Notes: a model not told the origin generated them from the letters alone. Shown: positions 1-8,895, counted from the first letter of the stretch. The stretch is DNA of 64,000 bases from Saccharibacillus alkalitolerans (GCF_011090185.1 NZ_JAAFGS010000001.1:248001-312000), one strand, 5' to 3'. A program made the numbers and translations.

Positions 1-2
1 AG

Positions 3-890
3 GCTTCTTCGGAGCTGCTGGAAAAGTTCAAGCCGGACGTGGTGGTCGGCACGGGCGGTTACGTCTGCGGTCCGGTCGTTTACGCGGCCCATAAGCTGCG
101 CATTCCGACGCTTATTCACGAACAAAACGCGATTCCGGGCTTGACCAACCGCTTTTTAAGCCGTTACGTCAGCACGGTGGCCGTCAGCTTCGACGGGACG
201 CAGGATCAGTTTCCGCGAGCCCGAAGAGTGATGTACAGCGGGAATCCGCGGGCGACTACGGTAAGAAACGCTTCCGCATCCGAAGGATTCCGCCTGCTCG
301 GGCTTTCTCAAGGATCGCCGATCGTGCTCGTGGTCGGAGGGAGCATCGGTGCCAAGGCGATCAATGAAGCGATGCTGCAAATGATCCCCGACATCATCCG
401 CATGCCGGACGTGCAGTTCGTGTACGTCACGGGCAAGCGCTACTACGAGGAAGCGAAACGCAGTATCGACGAGGCGCCGTGGGTCACGCCGGCAAATCTG
501 CGCGTTCTGCCTTACGTGGAACGGATGCCTGAAGTGCTGGCCGCTTCGATGCTTGTGATCAGCCGTGCCGGCGCGTCTTTTCTGGCGGAAGTGACCTCGC
601 TCGGCATCCCTGCGGTGCTGATTCCGTCGCCGAACGTGACGAACAATCACCAGGAAGTAAATGCAAGAGCGCTGGAAGACGACGGGGCCGCGATCGTGAT
701 TCTGGAACGCGATCTGAACGGGCAAAGCCTGCTGACGGCCGTGGAAGCGATCGTGAACGACGAATATTTGCGCGCGAGAATGTCCGAATGCTCGGCCGCG
801 CTGGGGAAGCCGGATTCGGCGGGAGTCATCGCTGCGGAACTGCGTAAGCTGGCGGTGCGCGCGGGAGCGATTCGCCGCGGAGCCTTGTGA
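3..890 (+). CDS. murG: MurG, lipid II-forming GlcNAc transferase (5' end missing)
   Basis: The 3' part of UDP-N-acetylglucosamine:undecaprenyl-PP-MurNAc-pentapeptide GlcNAc transferase; the first ~70 codons lie outside the window and the frame is open from base 3. The enzyme turns lipid I into lipid II on the inner face of the membrane. Visible family motifs are a glycine loop GTGGYVCGP soon after base 48, HEQNAIPG, the C-domain loop GGSIGAKAINE, and a UDP-GlcNAc-binding stretch with SRAGASFLAEV and NNHQEVNARAL. The C-terminus is of normal length. It is the upstream end of the division and cell-wall cluster. The next gene, divIB, lies about 200 bp away with its own promoter, and murB, often found here in related genomes, is absent. 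Confidence 0.96.
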   Translation, partial: ASSELLEKFKPDVVVGTGGYVCGPVVYAAHKLRIPTLIHEQNAIPGLTNRFLSRYVSTVAVSFDGTQDQFPRARRVMYSGNPRATTVRNASASEGFRLLGLSQGSPIVLVVGGSIGAKAINEAMLQMIPDIIRMPDVQFVYVTGKRYYEEAKRSIDEAPWVTPANLRVLPYVERMPEVLAASMLVISRAGASFLAEVTSLGIPAVLIPSPNVTNNHQEVNARALEDDGAAIVILERDLNGQSLLTAVEAIVNDEYLRARMSECSAALGKPDSAGVIAAELRKLAVRAGAIRRGAL

Positions 891-903
891 ACGGTCTTCG
901 TCT

Positions 904-931
904 TTGCCATCGCGCGCGGCACGTGTATAAT
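904..931 (+). promoter_or_regulatory. Sigma-A promoter upstream of divIB
   Basis: TTGCCA (904-909) and TATAAT (926-931) are separated by 16 bp. It starts about 15 bp after the murG stop and lies ~165 bp before divIB, in a gap with no convincing gene. It suggests that divIB can be transcribed independently of the upstream mur genes. Confidence 0.65.
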
Positions 932-1095
932 GAACGTAACACAAAATTCAGTCGCCGATGGAAGCATGCGCAGTCAGTCAGCCGATCCCGGCTTGCCGGC
1001 TGCATCATGAATTTCGCGTACTGCGCAATTAACCGCTCCGCTTCGCCGGTCCTGTTCGGAATGGCGAAAGCCGGGCGGCCGGATGGAGAATGGCC

Positions 1096-1863
1096 ATGCT
1101 GAAAGTAGTCAAACCGATCGAACATCAAGAGCAAGAATCGCGCAAGCCTCGCCGGAAGGGGCGCTGGAAACTCTGGCTGACCCTGATCGTGCTGCTCTCC
1201 GCCGTGCTGAGCGTCGTGTTTTTCCGCTCGTCGTTGAGCCGGATCCAGGAGATCGAAGTGGAAGGCAACGTGTACGCCGACCGCTCGGCGGTCATCGAGG
1301 CGGCGGGACTGCGTATCGGGGGGCAATTCTTCGAGTCGAGCGCCACCAGCATCGAGCAGCGGATCGTCTCGAACCTGAACGCGATCGAACATGCGACGGT
1401 GGAGAAGCGGTTTCCCGGAAAGATTCTGCTTACCGTCGACGAATACGATCCGGTTGCCTACGAACTGCTTCGGGACGGCAGCATTCAGGCTCTGCTCGGA
1501 AGCGGCGCCGAAATTCCCCTCGGGGATCAAGGGCTGCCGGCGGAGAAGCCGATGCTGACGGAGTGGGAGGGGAAAGAAGAGGAGAAAGCAAAATTGTGCC
1601 GCGTACTGGCGTCGGTGCCGGACGGCCAGCTGTCCGATTTGTCCGAGATTATGCCGGCCGCCACGGAATCGTTCCCGGACAAAATCCGGATCTTTACAAG
1701 ATCGCGATTCGAAGTGGAGACGACCGTATCGCTGCTGAAGGACAAACTCGAAATTTTGGGCGGCATCACCGAGACGCAGAATCCGGGGTTCATCAACATG
1801 ATGGACGGCAGCTACCTTGTTCCTTTCGTGGAATCCGAAGCGGAAAGCGAAGTAACGCCTTAA
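1096..1863 (+). CDS. divIB: DivIB/FtsQ cell-division protein
   Basis: A bitopic divisome protein that links FtsL/DivIC to septal peptidoglycan synthesis. The 255-residue product has a basic cytoplasmic N-terminus (RKPRRKGRWK), one membrane segment at about residues 24-43, and an extracellular POTRA domain starting near SRIQEIEVEGNVYADRSAV, followed by the beta-domain. An ATG six bases upstream (1090) is also in frame, but GGAG at 1085-1088 is correctly spaced only for 1096. It is encoded between murG and ftsA, the usual place. The protein ends in an acidic tail (ESEAESEVTP). The family is certain; the exact start is slightly less so. Confidence 0.92.
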   Translation: MLKVVKPIEHQEQESRKPRRKGRWKLWLTLIVLLSAVLSVVFFRSSLSRIQEIEVEGNVYADRSAVIEAAGLRIGGQFFESSATSIEQRIVSNLNAIEHATVEKRFPGKILLTVDEYDPVAYELLRDGSIQALLGSGAEIPLGDQGLPAEKPMLTEWEGKEEEKAKLCRVLASVPDGQLSDLSEIMPAATESFPDKIRIFTRSRFEVETTVSLLKDKLEILGGITETQNPGFINMMDGSYLVPFVESEAESEVTP

Positions 1864-1890
1864 GGCCCGCTACTCCCGGCTTATAAAAGA

Positions 1891-1899
1891 TGCTATAAT
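1891..1899 (+). promoter_or_regulatory. Extended -10 promoter for ftsA-ftsZ
   Basis: TGCTATAAT (1891-1899) is a perfect extended -10 element; no good -35 is seen upstream. It lies about 160 bp before the ftsA start in the divIB-ftsA gap, which otherwise holds no gene. It probably gives ftsAZ a promoter of its own. Confidence 0.55.
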
Positions 1900-2055
1900 G
1901 TTTGCTGTGTTCTCAAAAACACGCAACCTGCATAAAAAAATTCGAAACGAAAGAGGGAAAGTTTAAGCCGCGTTGAATTATTTATGGAGAACCCATAAGA
2001 TTCGGCTTTAAACGAACCAGGTGATCAATTTTTGTAAACGGGAGGTGCCAAGGGC

Positions 2056-3309
2056 TTGAGCAACAATGACATCATTGTTAGTTTGGACATCGGTACATCC
2101 AAAGTTCGTGCTATTATTGGGGAAATAAGCAACGGAACCTTTAATATTATTGGAGTTGGATCTGCCGATTCGGAAGGAATCCGAAAAGGCGCCATCGTTG
2201 ACGTCGACCAAACCGTCCAATCGATTCGCGGCGCCGTGGAACATGCCGAGCGAATGGTCGGCATTCAGATAACGGAAGTGTATGTCGGCATATCGGGCAG
2301 CCATATCGGTCTGCAGTCGAGCCGCGGCGTCGTGACGGTATCGAACGAGGACCGCGAGATCGGGGAAGACGATATCGAGCGCGTAACGAAAGCCGCCGAA
2401 GTCGTGGCTTTGCCGCCGGAACGTGAAATCATCGATGTCGTGGCCAAGCAGTTCGTGGTTGACGGCTTGGAGGGAATTCAGGATCCGCGGGGCATGATCG
2501 GATCCCGCTTGGAGGTGGAAGCTACGATCGTCACGGGCGCAAAGACGGCCATACATAACCTCTTGCGCTGCGTGGAGAAGGCCGACCTCAAAGTGAAAGA
2601 ACTGGTGCTGATTTCCCTCGGGGCCGGCCAGCTGGCACTTACCAAAGATGAGAAGACGATGCGTACGGCCCTGATCGATATCGGAGCCGGGCAGGCGACC
2701 ATTTCCATCTTCGAAAGCGGCCATCTTGCGGCCGTCTCGACGCTTCCGGTCGGAGGCGAGTACGTCACCAACGATATTGCTTACGGGCTGCGTACGGTAA
2801 CGGACCAGGCCGAAAAGGTCAAGCTGAAGTACGGCTGTGCCATGATGGCGGACGCCGCGGCGGACGTCGTGTTCAAGGTCAACCGGATCGGCAGTTCGAT
2901 CGAGAAGGAATACACCCAGGAAGACCTGGCCGCCATTATCGAGCCGCGCGTTCAGGAGATCTTCCAGCTTATTCATCAGGAAATCTACCGCATGGGCTAC
3001 CGGGACATTTCGGGCGGCTATGTGCTTAGCGGCGGTACTGTCGCGATGCCGGGTGTCCTGCAGGTCGCCCAGAGCGAACTGGCGGCGTCCGTTCGTCTCG
3101 CCGTGCCGGATTATATCGGCGTGCGGGACCCGGCTTTCACCAGCGGGATCGGCATTTTGTACAGCGTCATTCGGAAGAATCGCGGCAGAGGAAGCGCAGC
3201 GCCGGGCAAGAAACCCGTCAGTCGTCCCAAATCGAGCCCCGCACCGGAGACGTCCCAGAAAACCGGTTTCCTAGAAAAGCTCAAAAATATGTTTAGCGAA
3301 TTTATATGA
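2056..3309 (+). CDS. ftsA: FtsA, actin-like membrane tether of FtsZ
   Basis: An actin-family ATPase that anchors FtsZ to the membrane and recruits the divisome. The 417-residue protein opens with the phosphate-1 motif DIGTSKVRAIIGE (residues 11-23). It has the 1C/SHS2 insert (AEVVALPPEREIIDVVAKQF region), the second phosphate-binding segment IDIGAGQATISIF, and a GGYVLSGGTVAMPG adenosine motif. It ends with a low-complexity linker and the amphipathic membrane-targeting helix TGFLEKLKNMFSEFI. The start is TTG at 2056, with GGAGG ten bases upstream. ftsZ follows 51 bp downstream. Confidence 0.96.
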   Translation: MSNNDIIVSLDIGTSKVRAIIGEISNGTFNIIGVGSADSEGIRKGAIVDVDQTVQSIRGAVEHAERMVGIQITEVYVGISGSHIGLQSSRGVVTVSNEDREIGEDDIERVTKAAEVVALPPEREIIDVVAKQFVVDGLEGIQDPRGMIGSRLEVEATIVTGAKTAIHNLLRCVEKADLKVKELVLISLGAGQLALTKDEKTMRTALIDIGAGQATISIFESGHLAAVSTLPVGGEYVTNDIAYGLRTVTDQAEKVKLKYGCAMMADAAADVVFKVNRIGSSIEKEYTQEDLAAIIEPRVQEIFQLIHQEIYRMGYRDISGGYVLSGGTVAMPGVLQVAQSELAASVRLAVPDYIGVRDPAFTSGIGILYSVIRKNRGRGSAAPGKKPVSRPKSSPAPETSQKTGFLEKLKNMFSEFI

Positions 3310-3360
3310 AAAACACAAAAACGAGCCCATCCAAGGAAAACGAGGGGGAGATGGAGGAAT

Positions 3361-4482
3361 ATGTTGGAATTCGATTTCGAAATGGAGAGCCTGGCGCGCA
3401 TTAAAGTAATCGGCGTCGGCGGAGGCGGCAGCAACGCCGTCAACCGCATGATCGAAAATGGCGTACAAGGCGTGGAGTTTATTACGGTCAATACGGATGC
3501 GCAGGCGCTGCACCTGGCCAAGTCGGAACACAAGCTGCAGATCGGCGACAAGCTGACACGGGGACTCGGCGCGGGCGCCAATCCCGACGTCGGAAAAAAA
3601 GCGGCGGAAGAGTCGCGTGAACTGATCAGCAATACGCTCAAAGGCGCGGATATGGTGTTCGTAACCGCGGGCATGGGCGGCGGTACCGGTACGGGAGCGG
3701 CGCCCGTCATCGCGGAGATCGCGCGCGAATGCGGCGCTCTGACAGTCGGCGTCGTCACGCGTCCGTTTACGTTCGAAGGCCGTAAACGCGCGGGACAGGC
3801 GGAACTGGGCATCGAAGCGCTCAAAGAAAAAGTCGATACGCTGATCGTGATCCCGAACGACCGCCTGCTGGAGATCGTCGACAAGAAAACGCCGATGCTC
3901 GAGGCGTTCCGCGAAGCGGACAACGTACTTCGTCAGGCGGTACAGGGCATTTCCGACCTTATCGCCGTTCCGGGTCTTATCAACCTTGACTTTGCCGACG
4001 TCAAAACGATCATGACCGAGCGCGGTTCCGCGCTGATGGGCATCGGCGAAGCCGCGGGCGAGAACCGCGCGGCGGATGCGGCGCGCAAAGCGATCATGAG
4101 CCCGCTGCTCGAGACGTCCATCGAAGGCGCAAGAGGCGTCATCATGAACATTACGGGCGGCTCGAACCTGTCGCTGTACGAGGTCAACGAAGCGGCCGAG
4201 ATCGTCATCGAAGCTTCCGATCCGGAAGTCAACATGATCTTCGGCGCGATCATCGACGAAAACATGAAGGAAGAGATCAAGGTTACGGTTATCGCGACCG
4301 GATTCGAGCACAAGCCGGCGGCCATGAAGCCACCGGTACGCCGTCCATCGGCCCAACAACCGGAAGCTCAGGACGATCGTTCGAAGCAGCCGCCGCGCCC
4401 GGCCTTCGATCCGCAGTCGGGTGCCGATCAACTGGACATTCCGACGTTCCTGCGCAATCGCTCGCGTCCGAACAACGACTAG
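3361..4482 (+). CDS. ftsZ: FtsZ, tubulin-like division GTPase
   Basis: Polymerises into the cytokinetic Z ring. The 373-residue protein shows GGGGSNAVN (about 20-28), NTDAQAL (44-50), the tubulin signature [12 protein letters not shown] (104-115), and the catalytic [11 protein letters not shown] segment of the T7 loop. A variable Pro/Gln-rich linker leads to the C-terminal peptide DIPTFLRNR, which binds FtsA, SepF and similar partners. The ATG at 3361 matches the MLEF start of Bacillus FtsZ, and both GGAGG and GGGGGAG lie just upstream. A strong terminator follows. The sporulation genes spoIIGA-sigE-sigG, which follow ftsZ in Bacillus and many Paenibacillus genomes, are not here. Confidence 0.98.
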   Translation: MLEFDFEMESLARIKVIGVGGGGSNAVNRMIENGVQGVEFITVNTDAQALHLAKSEHKLQIGDKLTRGLGAGANPDVGKKAAEESRELISNTLKGADMVFVTAGMGGGTGTGAAPVIAEIARECGALTVGVVTRPFTFEGRKRAGQAELGIEALKEKVDTLIVIPNDRLLEIVDKKTPMLEAFREADNVLRQAVQGISDLIAVPGLINLDFADVKTIMTERGSALMGIGEAAGENRAADAARKAIMSPLLETSIEGARGVIMNITGGSNLSLYEVNEAAEIVIEASDPEVNMIFGAIIDENMKEEIKVTVIATGFEHKPAAMKPPVRRPSAQQPEAQDDRSKQPPRPAFDPQSGADQLDIPTFLRNRSRPNND

Positions 4483-4502
4483 AAGACAATCAAGCTAATG
4501 GA

Positions 4503-4540
4503 AGATCCGCTTTCGCTCTTACGGAAGCGGATCTTTTTTT
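4503..4540 (+). terminator. Rho-independent terminator after ftsZ
   Basis: AGATCCGCTT (4503-4512) pairs with AAGCGGATCT (4525-4534), followed by a run of seven T. It separates ftsAZ from the pgeF-ylm group. Confidence 0.88.
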
Positions 4541-4577
4541 CAACAACGGAATAACCGGCAAGGAGGATATACAAAAG

Positions 4578-5453
4578 ATGACGACAATTCATGAGCCGTT
4601 CGTGCGCCGCATGGCGGACAGCGGAGCGGAAGTGTTCGAGATCGAACCGTGGAAAGCATTCGGAGAACTGAGCGCAGGCTTCACCGGACGCTCCGGAGGA
4701 GTCAGCGAAGGTTTCCGTGCATCGCTGAACTGTGCGCTGCACGTCGGCGACGATCCCGCGAGCGTGGCCGAAAACCGGGCTCGGGTCGCGGAGGCGGCCG
4801 GCTTTCGTTTCGAAGACTGGACGAGCGGCGAACAAGTTCATCAAGCGGAAGTGGCAATCGTAACCGAGAAAGACCGGGGCCGCGGCCGACTGGACCGGGA
4901 AAGCGCCTTTCAGGACACCGACGGTCTGCTGACGAATGTGCCGGGCATACTGCTGACTTCCTTTTACGCCGACTGCGTGCCGCTTTATTTTTTCGATCCG
5001 ATCCAACGGGTTGTGGGCCTTGCCCATGCGGGCTGGAAAGGAACGGTAGCGGAGATCGGCCGGCGGATGGTTGAGAAGATGGCCGGGCATTACGGAAGCC
5101 TTCCGGAAGACATTCTCGGAGCGATCGGTCCCTGCATCGGCGAGAGCCGTTATGAAGTAGACGGTGCGGTATTGGATAAAGTTCGGGTTTTGCTCGAAAA
5201 AGACTCGGGTAATGATTCAAGTTCGCTGTCCGACTTTTCAAAGGATTTGGGAGGCGGCAAAGCGCTGCTGAACTTGAAAGAATTGAACCGACACATTATG
5301 ATAAGATCAGGAATACGTCCGGAAAACATACAGCGCACAAGCTGGTGTACGAGCAGCCGGACCGATCTGTTCTTTTCGCATAGACAGGAAAACGGACGGA
5401 CCGGCAGGATGGCAAGCTGGATTGGACTGAAAGAAGGAGGCACGTTCCGGTGA
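4578..5453 (+). CDS. pgeF: PgeF/YlmD, laccase-domain purine nucleoside phosphorylase / peptidoglycan editing factor
   Basis: Member of the DUF152/YfiH family. Members have been reported to act on purine nucleosides, and E. coli PgeF keeps wrong residues out of the peptidoglycan stem. In the 291-residue protein the three metal/catalytic residues are visible as His88 (EQVHQAE), Cys133 (YADCVP) and His150 (LAHAGWKGT), together with the late motif IGPCIG. GGAGG stands 11 bases before the ATG. It overlaps the next gene ylmE by four bases, so the two are probably translationally coupled. It is the first gene of the ylm block that follows ftsZ in Gram-positive bacteria. Confidence 0.92.
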   Translation: MTTIHEPFVRRMADSGAEVFEIEPWKAFGELSAGFTGRSGGVSEGFRASLNCALHVGDDPASVAENRARVAEAAGFRFEDWTSGEQVHQAEVAIVTEKDRGRGRLDRESAFQDTDGLLTNVPGILLTSFYADCVPLYFFDPIQRVVGLAHAGWKGTVAEIGRRMVEKMAGHYGSLPEDILGAIGPCIGESRYEVDGAVLDKVRVLLEKDSGNDSSSLSDFSKDLGGGKALLNLKELNRHIMIRSGIRPENIQRTSWCTSSRTDLFFSHRQENGRTGRMASWIGLKEGGTFR

Positions 5454-6139
5454 CCTTGGAACAGCGGATCGCGCATGTGAACCAAGCGGTATCGAAAGCT
5501 TGCGAACGCGCGGGCAGATCGCCCGAAGAAGTCAACATAGTAGCCGTAACCAAATATGTGTCGACGGAGAAGACGGCACAGGTGCTGGACAGCGGCATTC
5601 TCCACATCGGAGAAAATCGCTGGCAGAACGCCAAGCCGAAATGGGAAGCGCTCGGCAGCCGCGGCGTATGGCATTTCATCGGCCAGCTGCAGAGCAACAA
5701 AGTTAAAGACGTCATCGGTAAATTCGCTTATATTCATTCATTGGATCGTTTGTCATTGGCAAAAGAACTGAATCGCCAGGCGGCAGCGGCCGATATAACG
5801 GTTAAGGCTTTCGTCCAGGTCAACATATCGGGCGAAGATTCCAAATCCGGCATGCCGCCCGAAAAGGCCTATGATTTCGTGCGGCAGATGCAGGACTATC
5901 CTCATATCGAGGTAATCGGATTGATGACGATGGCTCCGCTCGACTCGGATGCCGAATCGGCTCGTCCGGTATTCCGGGGGCTGAGAGAGCTGCGTGACGA
6001 ACTGAATGCCCGCGGCGCGCAGACGGAACCGATCCGGCACTTGTCGATGGGAATGTCGGGGGACTTCGAAGTCGCAATCGAAGAAGGAGCGACCTGGCTG
6101 CGCCTGGGCTCTATTCTGGTAGGAAAAGAGGAGGACTGA
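5450..6139 (+). CDS. ylmE: YggS/YlmE/PROSC family PLP-homeostasis protein
   Basis: A 229-residue TIM-barrel protein that binds pyridoxal phosphate and controls its free level; the family has no known catalytic activity. The PLP lysine is Lys35 in IVAVTKYV. Other family motifs are IGENRWQNA, WHFIGQLQSNK, VNISGEDSKSG, GLMTMAP and LSMGMSGDFEVAIEEGATWLRLG. The start is GTG, overlapping the pgeF stop. It lies between pgeF and sepF, its conserved position in Firmicutes and cyanobacteria. Confidence 0.94.
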   Translation: MTLEQRIAHVNQAVSKACERAGRSPEEVNIVAVTKYVSTEKTAQVLDSGILHIGENRWQNAKPKWEALGSRGVWHFIGQLQSNKVKDVIGKFAYIHSLDRLSLAKELNRQAAAADITVKAFVQVNISGEDSKSGMPPEKAYDFVRQMQDYPHIEVIGLMTMAPLDSDAESARPVFRGLRELRDELNARGAQTEPIRHLSMGMSGDFEVAIEEGATWLRLGSILVGKEED

Positions 6140-6141
6140 AG

Positions 6142-6591
6142 ATGGGTGTCATGAACCGTTTTATGAATTTTCTCGGCCTGCAGGAAGAAGAGGAGATCGT
6201 AGAGCGCGAAAAAGTGGTCGAACCGGAAGAACCGTACGATTCGGCTTCCAATTACGAACCGCGCAAAAACGCGAAAACGAACAATGTGGTCAGCATTCAC
6301 GCGCAGAAGAGCGTCAAAGTCATGCTGGTGGAGCCGCGTACGTACGACGACGCCCAGCAGATCGCGGATCATCTGCGCGCGCATCGCTCGGTCGTCGTCA
6401 ATCTGCAGCAGGTCCGCCGCGATCACGCCAAGCGGATCATCGACTTTTTGGGCGGAACGGTGTATGCGATCAACGGCAATATTTCCAAAGTCGGGGGAGA
6501 CATTTTCCTCTGCACGCCGGACACGGTCGAAGTCGAAGGCACGATCGCGGACTTGATCCGCGACGATCACGAATTTAATCAAATGAGGTGA
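6142..6591 (+). CDS. sepF: SepF, FtsZ membrane anchor
   Basis: SepF forms rings that bundle FtsZ filaments and tether them to the membrane through an N-terminal amphipathic helix. The 149-residue product has that helix (MGVMNRFMNFLGL), an acidic linker (residues 14-45), and the globular SepF domain from about residue 55, with VMLVEPRTYDDAQQIADHLR and VVVNLQQVRRDHAKRIIDFL, which contains the conserved Gly-rich dimer segment DFLGGTVYA. Its ATG starts two bases after the ylmE stop, preceded by GAGGAG. It can partly replace FtsA in Bacillus. Confidence 0.95.
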   Translation: MGVMNRFMNFLGLQEEEEIVEREKVVEPEEPYDSASNYEPRKNAKTNNVVSIHAQKSVKVMLVEPRTYDDAQQIADHLRAHRSVVVNLQQVRRDHAKRIIDFLGGTVYAINGNISKVGGDIFLCTPDTVEVEGTIADLIRDDHEFNQMR

Positions 6592-6598
6592 CGACAGC

Positions 6599-6889
6599 TT
6601 GGTAGGATTCCTGATTCAGATTTATCAATTTATTCCGTTTCTGTTCCAGATCTATTCTTGGATTCTGATCATTTATATCCTGATGTCCTGGGTCCCGAAT
6701 GTTCGCGAAAGCCAAGTAGGCGTCATTCTGGGCAAAATTGCGGAGCCGTACCTTTCTATCTTCCGCCGTTTCATCCCGCCGATCGGCGGCATGCTTGATA
6801 TTTCCCCGATCGTGGCCTTCTTCGTGCTCCAGTTTGTTCAGCGCGGGGTACTCTACCTGTTCGAGCTGCTCATCCGCGCGCTCCTGTAA
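6599..6889 (+). CDS. ylmG: YggT family membrane protein (YlmG)
   Basis: A 96-residue protein with two hydrophobic segments (about residues 3-28 and 66-92) around a short loop holding the YggT signature: LMSWVPN followed by PYLSIFRRFIPPIGGMLDISPIVAF. The molecular role is not established; homologues affect division-site or nucleoid placement and osmotic tolerance. The start is TTG with GAGGTGA eight bases upstream, seven bases after the sepF stop, so it is very likely part of the same transcript. Confidence 0.9.
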   Translation: MVGFLIQIYQFIPFLFQIYSWILIIYILMSWVPNVRESQVGVILGKIAEPYLSIFRRFIPPIGGMLDISPIVAFFVLQFVQRGVLYLFELLIRALL

Positions 6890-6920
6890 GCGGACGACCG
6901 AACTGGAAGGAGTTTAATCA

Positions 6921-7703
6921 ATGTCTAAAAATTTATACGAACACGTCCATCCCGACGAACGCGAATTCGTGGATCGGGCTTCGGAATGGCTCGAGGGAGC
7001 GGCGCGTTATCACGAGCTGAAGCTGACCGATTTTCTCGATCCTCGGCAGCTTCAAATTCTCTCGATGCTGGCGAATGCCGAGCCGGATGTCGCGATTCGG
7101 CTGGACGGCGGAAGTGCGTACGCGGAACGCAAGCGTGCGATCATTGCGCCCGACTATCGGGACTTGGACGACGAGGACATGAAGTTGGCCGTGCTGTCGA
7201 TTACTCCGGCGGACAGCAAGTTCACGGAGCTCGGGCACGGCGATTATATGGGGTCGGTATTGGGACTCGGCATCAAACGTTCCAAGGTCGGCGATATCCA
7301 TCCGCGCGAAGACGGATGCCACATCGTGGCCGCCGCCGAGATCGCGGATTTTCTTAATCTGGAGCTGAGGCAGGTGCACCGGGTAAGCGTATTTACCGAG
7401 CTGCTGCCGATCGGTTCGCTGCTGGCTTCGGAGTCGGAACTCGCGGAAATGGAATTTACGGTAGCTTCGCCGCGCCTCGACGGGATTGCGAGCGACGTCT
7501 ACCGCATGAGCCGCGCGAAGATTCTGGCTCCCATTAAGGCCGGGCGCTGCCGGGTGAACTGGAAAGTGGAAGAAGACCCTTCCAAAACGCTGCGCGAAGG
7601 CGATACCGTCTCGCTGCAGGGCTTCGGCCGCTTTCGGGTATTGGAAGTCGGCGACCTGACCAAAAAAGGCCGTTACCGCATCCGAATCGGCAAATTTGTA
7701 TAG
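6921..7703 (+). CDS. ylmH: YlmH, S4-domain RNA-binding protein
   Basis: A 260-residue RNA-binding protein of the YlmH family, which in Bacillus binds stalled 50S-tRNA complexes and takes part in ribosome rescue. The N-terminal ~170 residues form the family-specific domain (FLDPRQLQILSMLAN, GDYMGSVLGLGIKRSKVGDI). The C-terminal S4 domain begins near residue 187 (SDVYRMSRAKILAPIKAGRCRVN) and ends with GFGRFRVLEV. A clear AAGGAG ribosome site is present. It sits between ylmG and divIVA, the conserved order. Confidence 0.93.
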   Translation: MSKNLYEHVHPDEREFVDRASEWLEGAARYHELKLTDFLDPRQLQILSMLANAEPDVAIRLDGGSAYAERKRAIIAPDYRDLDDEDMKLAVLSITPADSKFTELGHGDYMGSVLGLGIKRSKVGDIHPREDGCHIVAAAEIADFLNLELRQVHRVSVFTELLPIGSLLASESELAEMEFTVASPRLDGIASDVYRMSRAKILAPIKAGRCRVNWKVEEDPSKTLREGDTVSLQGFGRFRVLEVGDLTKKGRYRIRIGKFV

Positions 7704-7869
7704 CTTTTGCGAGGCTCGATGCAGGAATTCACGTTTTCGCGTCGAAATTCCGATAAAACCAAAAGGGCCGCTGCGCGGGGAGCGCGGAGGCCTAACGCAC
7801 GAACCGGATACGGCCGGCGCTTTTGCCGAGGGGTTGGCAGCGTGCTTAATACATTTGGAGGTGCACATC

Positions 7870-8400
7870 ATGGCATTAACACCGCTGGATATACATAACA
7901 AAGAATTCAGCCGGCGTCTTCGAGGCTACGACGAAGATGAAGTCAACGAGTTTTTGGATCAAGTCATCAAAGATTACGAGAGCGTGATCCGCGAGAACAA
8001 GGATCTGCTGCACCGCATGGCGTCGATGGAAGAACGTCTGAACCATTTCATGAACTTGGAAGAGACGCTGAGCAAGACGATCATCGTGGCGCAGGAAGCG
8101 GCGGACGAAGTCCGGGGCAACGCGAAGAAGGAAGCGCAGCTGGTCGTGAAGGAGGCGGAGAAAAACGCCGACCGGATCATCAACGAAGCGCTGGTCAAGT
8201 CGCGTAAAGTCGCCGTCGAAATGGAAGAACTCAAAAAGCAGGCGTCGATCTACCGCACCCGTTTCCGCACGTTGATCGAAGCGCAGATGGATCTGCTCAG
8301 TCAGGACGGATGGGACGCGCTCGACCGCCAGAGCCGCGAATTGGACCGCGAAATGGAGCAGGCCCTGGCCGATCGCCGGGCCGGCGGCGAATCGTATTAA
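7870..8400 (+). CDS. divIVA: DivIVA, polar curvature-sensing coiled-coil protein
   Basis: The 176-residue protein binds negatively curved membrane at poles and septa and positions other proteins. The N-terminal lipid-binding domain is intact (MALTPLDIHNKEFSRRLRGY, then DEDEVNEFLDQV). It is followed by a long heptad coiled coil (about 28-140) and an acidic C-terminal region. The reading frame is open for 58 codons before this ATG, but GGAGG at 7857-7861 and the conserved N-terminus fix the start at 7870. It lies 166 bp after ylmH; a possible TTGCCG/TAATAC promoter is in that gap. Confidence 0.95.
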   Translation: MALTPLDIHNKEFSRRLRGYDEDEVNEFLDQVIKDYESVIRENKDLLHRMASMEERLNHFMNLEETLSKTIIVAQEAADEVRGNAKKEAQLVVKEAEKNADRIINEALVKSRKVAVEMEELKKQASIYRTRFRTLIEAQMDLLSQDGWDALDRQSRELDREMEQALADRRAGGESY

Positions 8401-8433
8401 CGTCCGCGGAGCGCTGCCGGATGATGTCGGCTG

Positions 8434-8462
8434 TTGACAACCGGCGCGGATAGCGCTATAAA
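8434..8462 (+). promoter_or_regulatory. Sigma-A promoter of the ileS T-box leader
   Basis: TTGACA (8434-8439), a 17-bp spacer, then TATAAA (8457-8462). It is close to consensus and directly precedes the T-box leader. Confidence 0.82.
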
Positions 8463-8469
8463 TAAAAGA

Positions 8470-8840
8470 CGCCGTTCAGGCGTTTTATGCAGAAGAATCA
8501 TGGATCAAATTCGACGATGGGAACAGTACGCGATGCAATCGTTCTCCAGAGAGCCGGGCCTTTACGAGCTGCAAGCCGGCGTGCGGAGCATTGACGGAAG
8601 ATCGTCCCGGAGAAGCGTGTCCGAACCTTTCGCGGAATTCCCCGGAAGAGAGTAGGGCTCGACGGAAAGCCGACCGTTACAGCGGCCCCGCGTTCATAGA
8701 CGCGGAGACAAGGTGTCGCCCTGCTGCGCGATGCCCGAAAAGCGGCGTGCTCCGGCGTTTTTCGGACAGACTGTGCAGGCAGGCGAAACAAGGGTGGTAA
8801 CGCGAGCAAACCTCGTCCCTTTCCAGGGGCGGGGTTTTAT
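8470..8840 (+). promoter_or_regulatory. T-box riboswitch, isoleucine specific
   Basis: A ~370-nt leader controlling ileS by sensing uncharged tRNA-Ile. The T-box sequence AAGGGTGGTAACGCG is at 8790-8804, and its TGGT can pair with the tRNA acceptor end. The competing terminator is CCTCGTCCCT/AGGGGCGGGG followed by TTTT (8811-8840). In stem I, GGGA (8519-8522) can pair with TCCC (8605-8608); just inside lie the 5' AGTA motif (8525-8528) and, opposite, ATC (8601-8603), a fitting isoleucine specifier codon. The specifier assignment is my reading of the fold; the T-box itself is clear. Confidence 0.93.
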
Positions 8841-8895
8841 TTGTTTTCTCAGGTTTGTTCATTCATCATTTCCCATAAAAAAGGAGCCGACAGCC

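Noticed and set aside
887..1102. 71-codon frame between murG and divIB
   Set aside because: It overlaps both genes, contains the sigma-A promoter, has no ribosome site and no resemblance to MurB or any other family.
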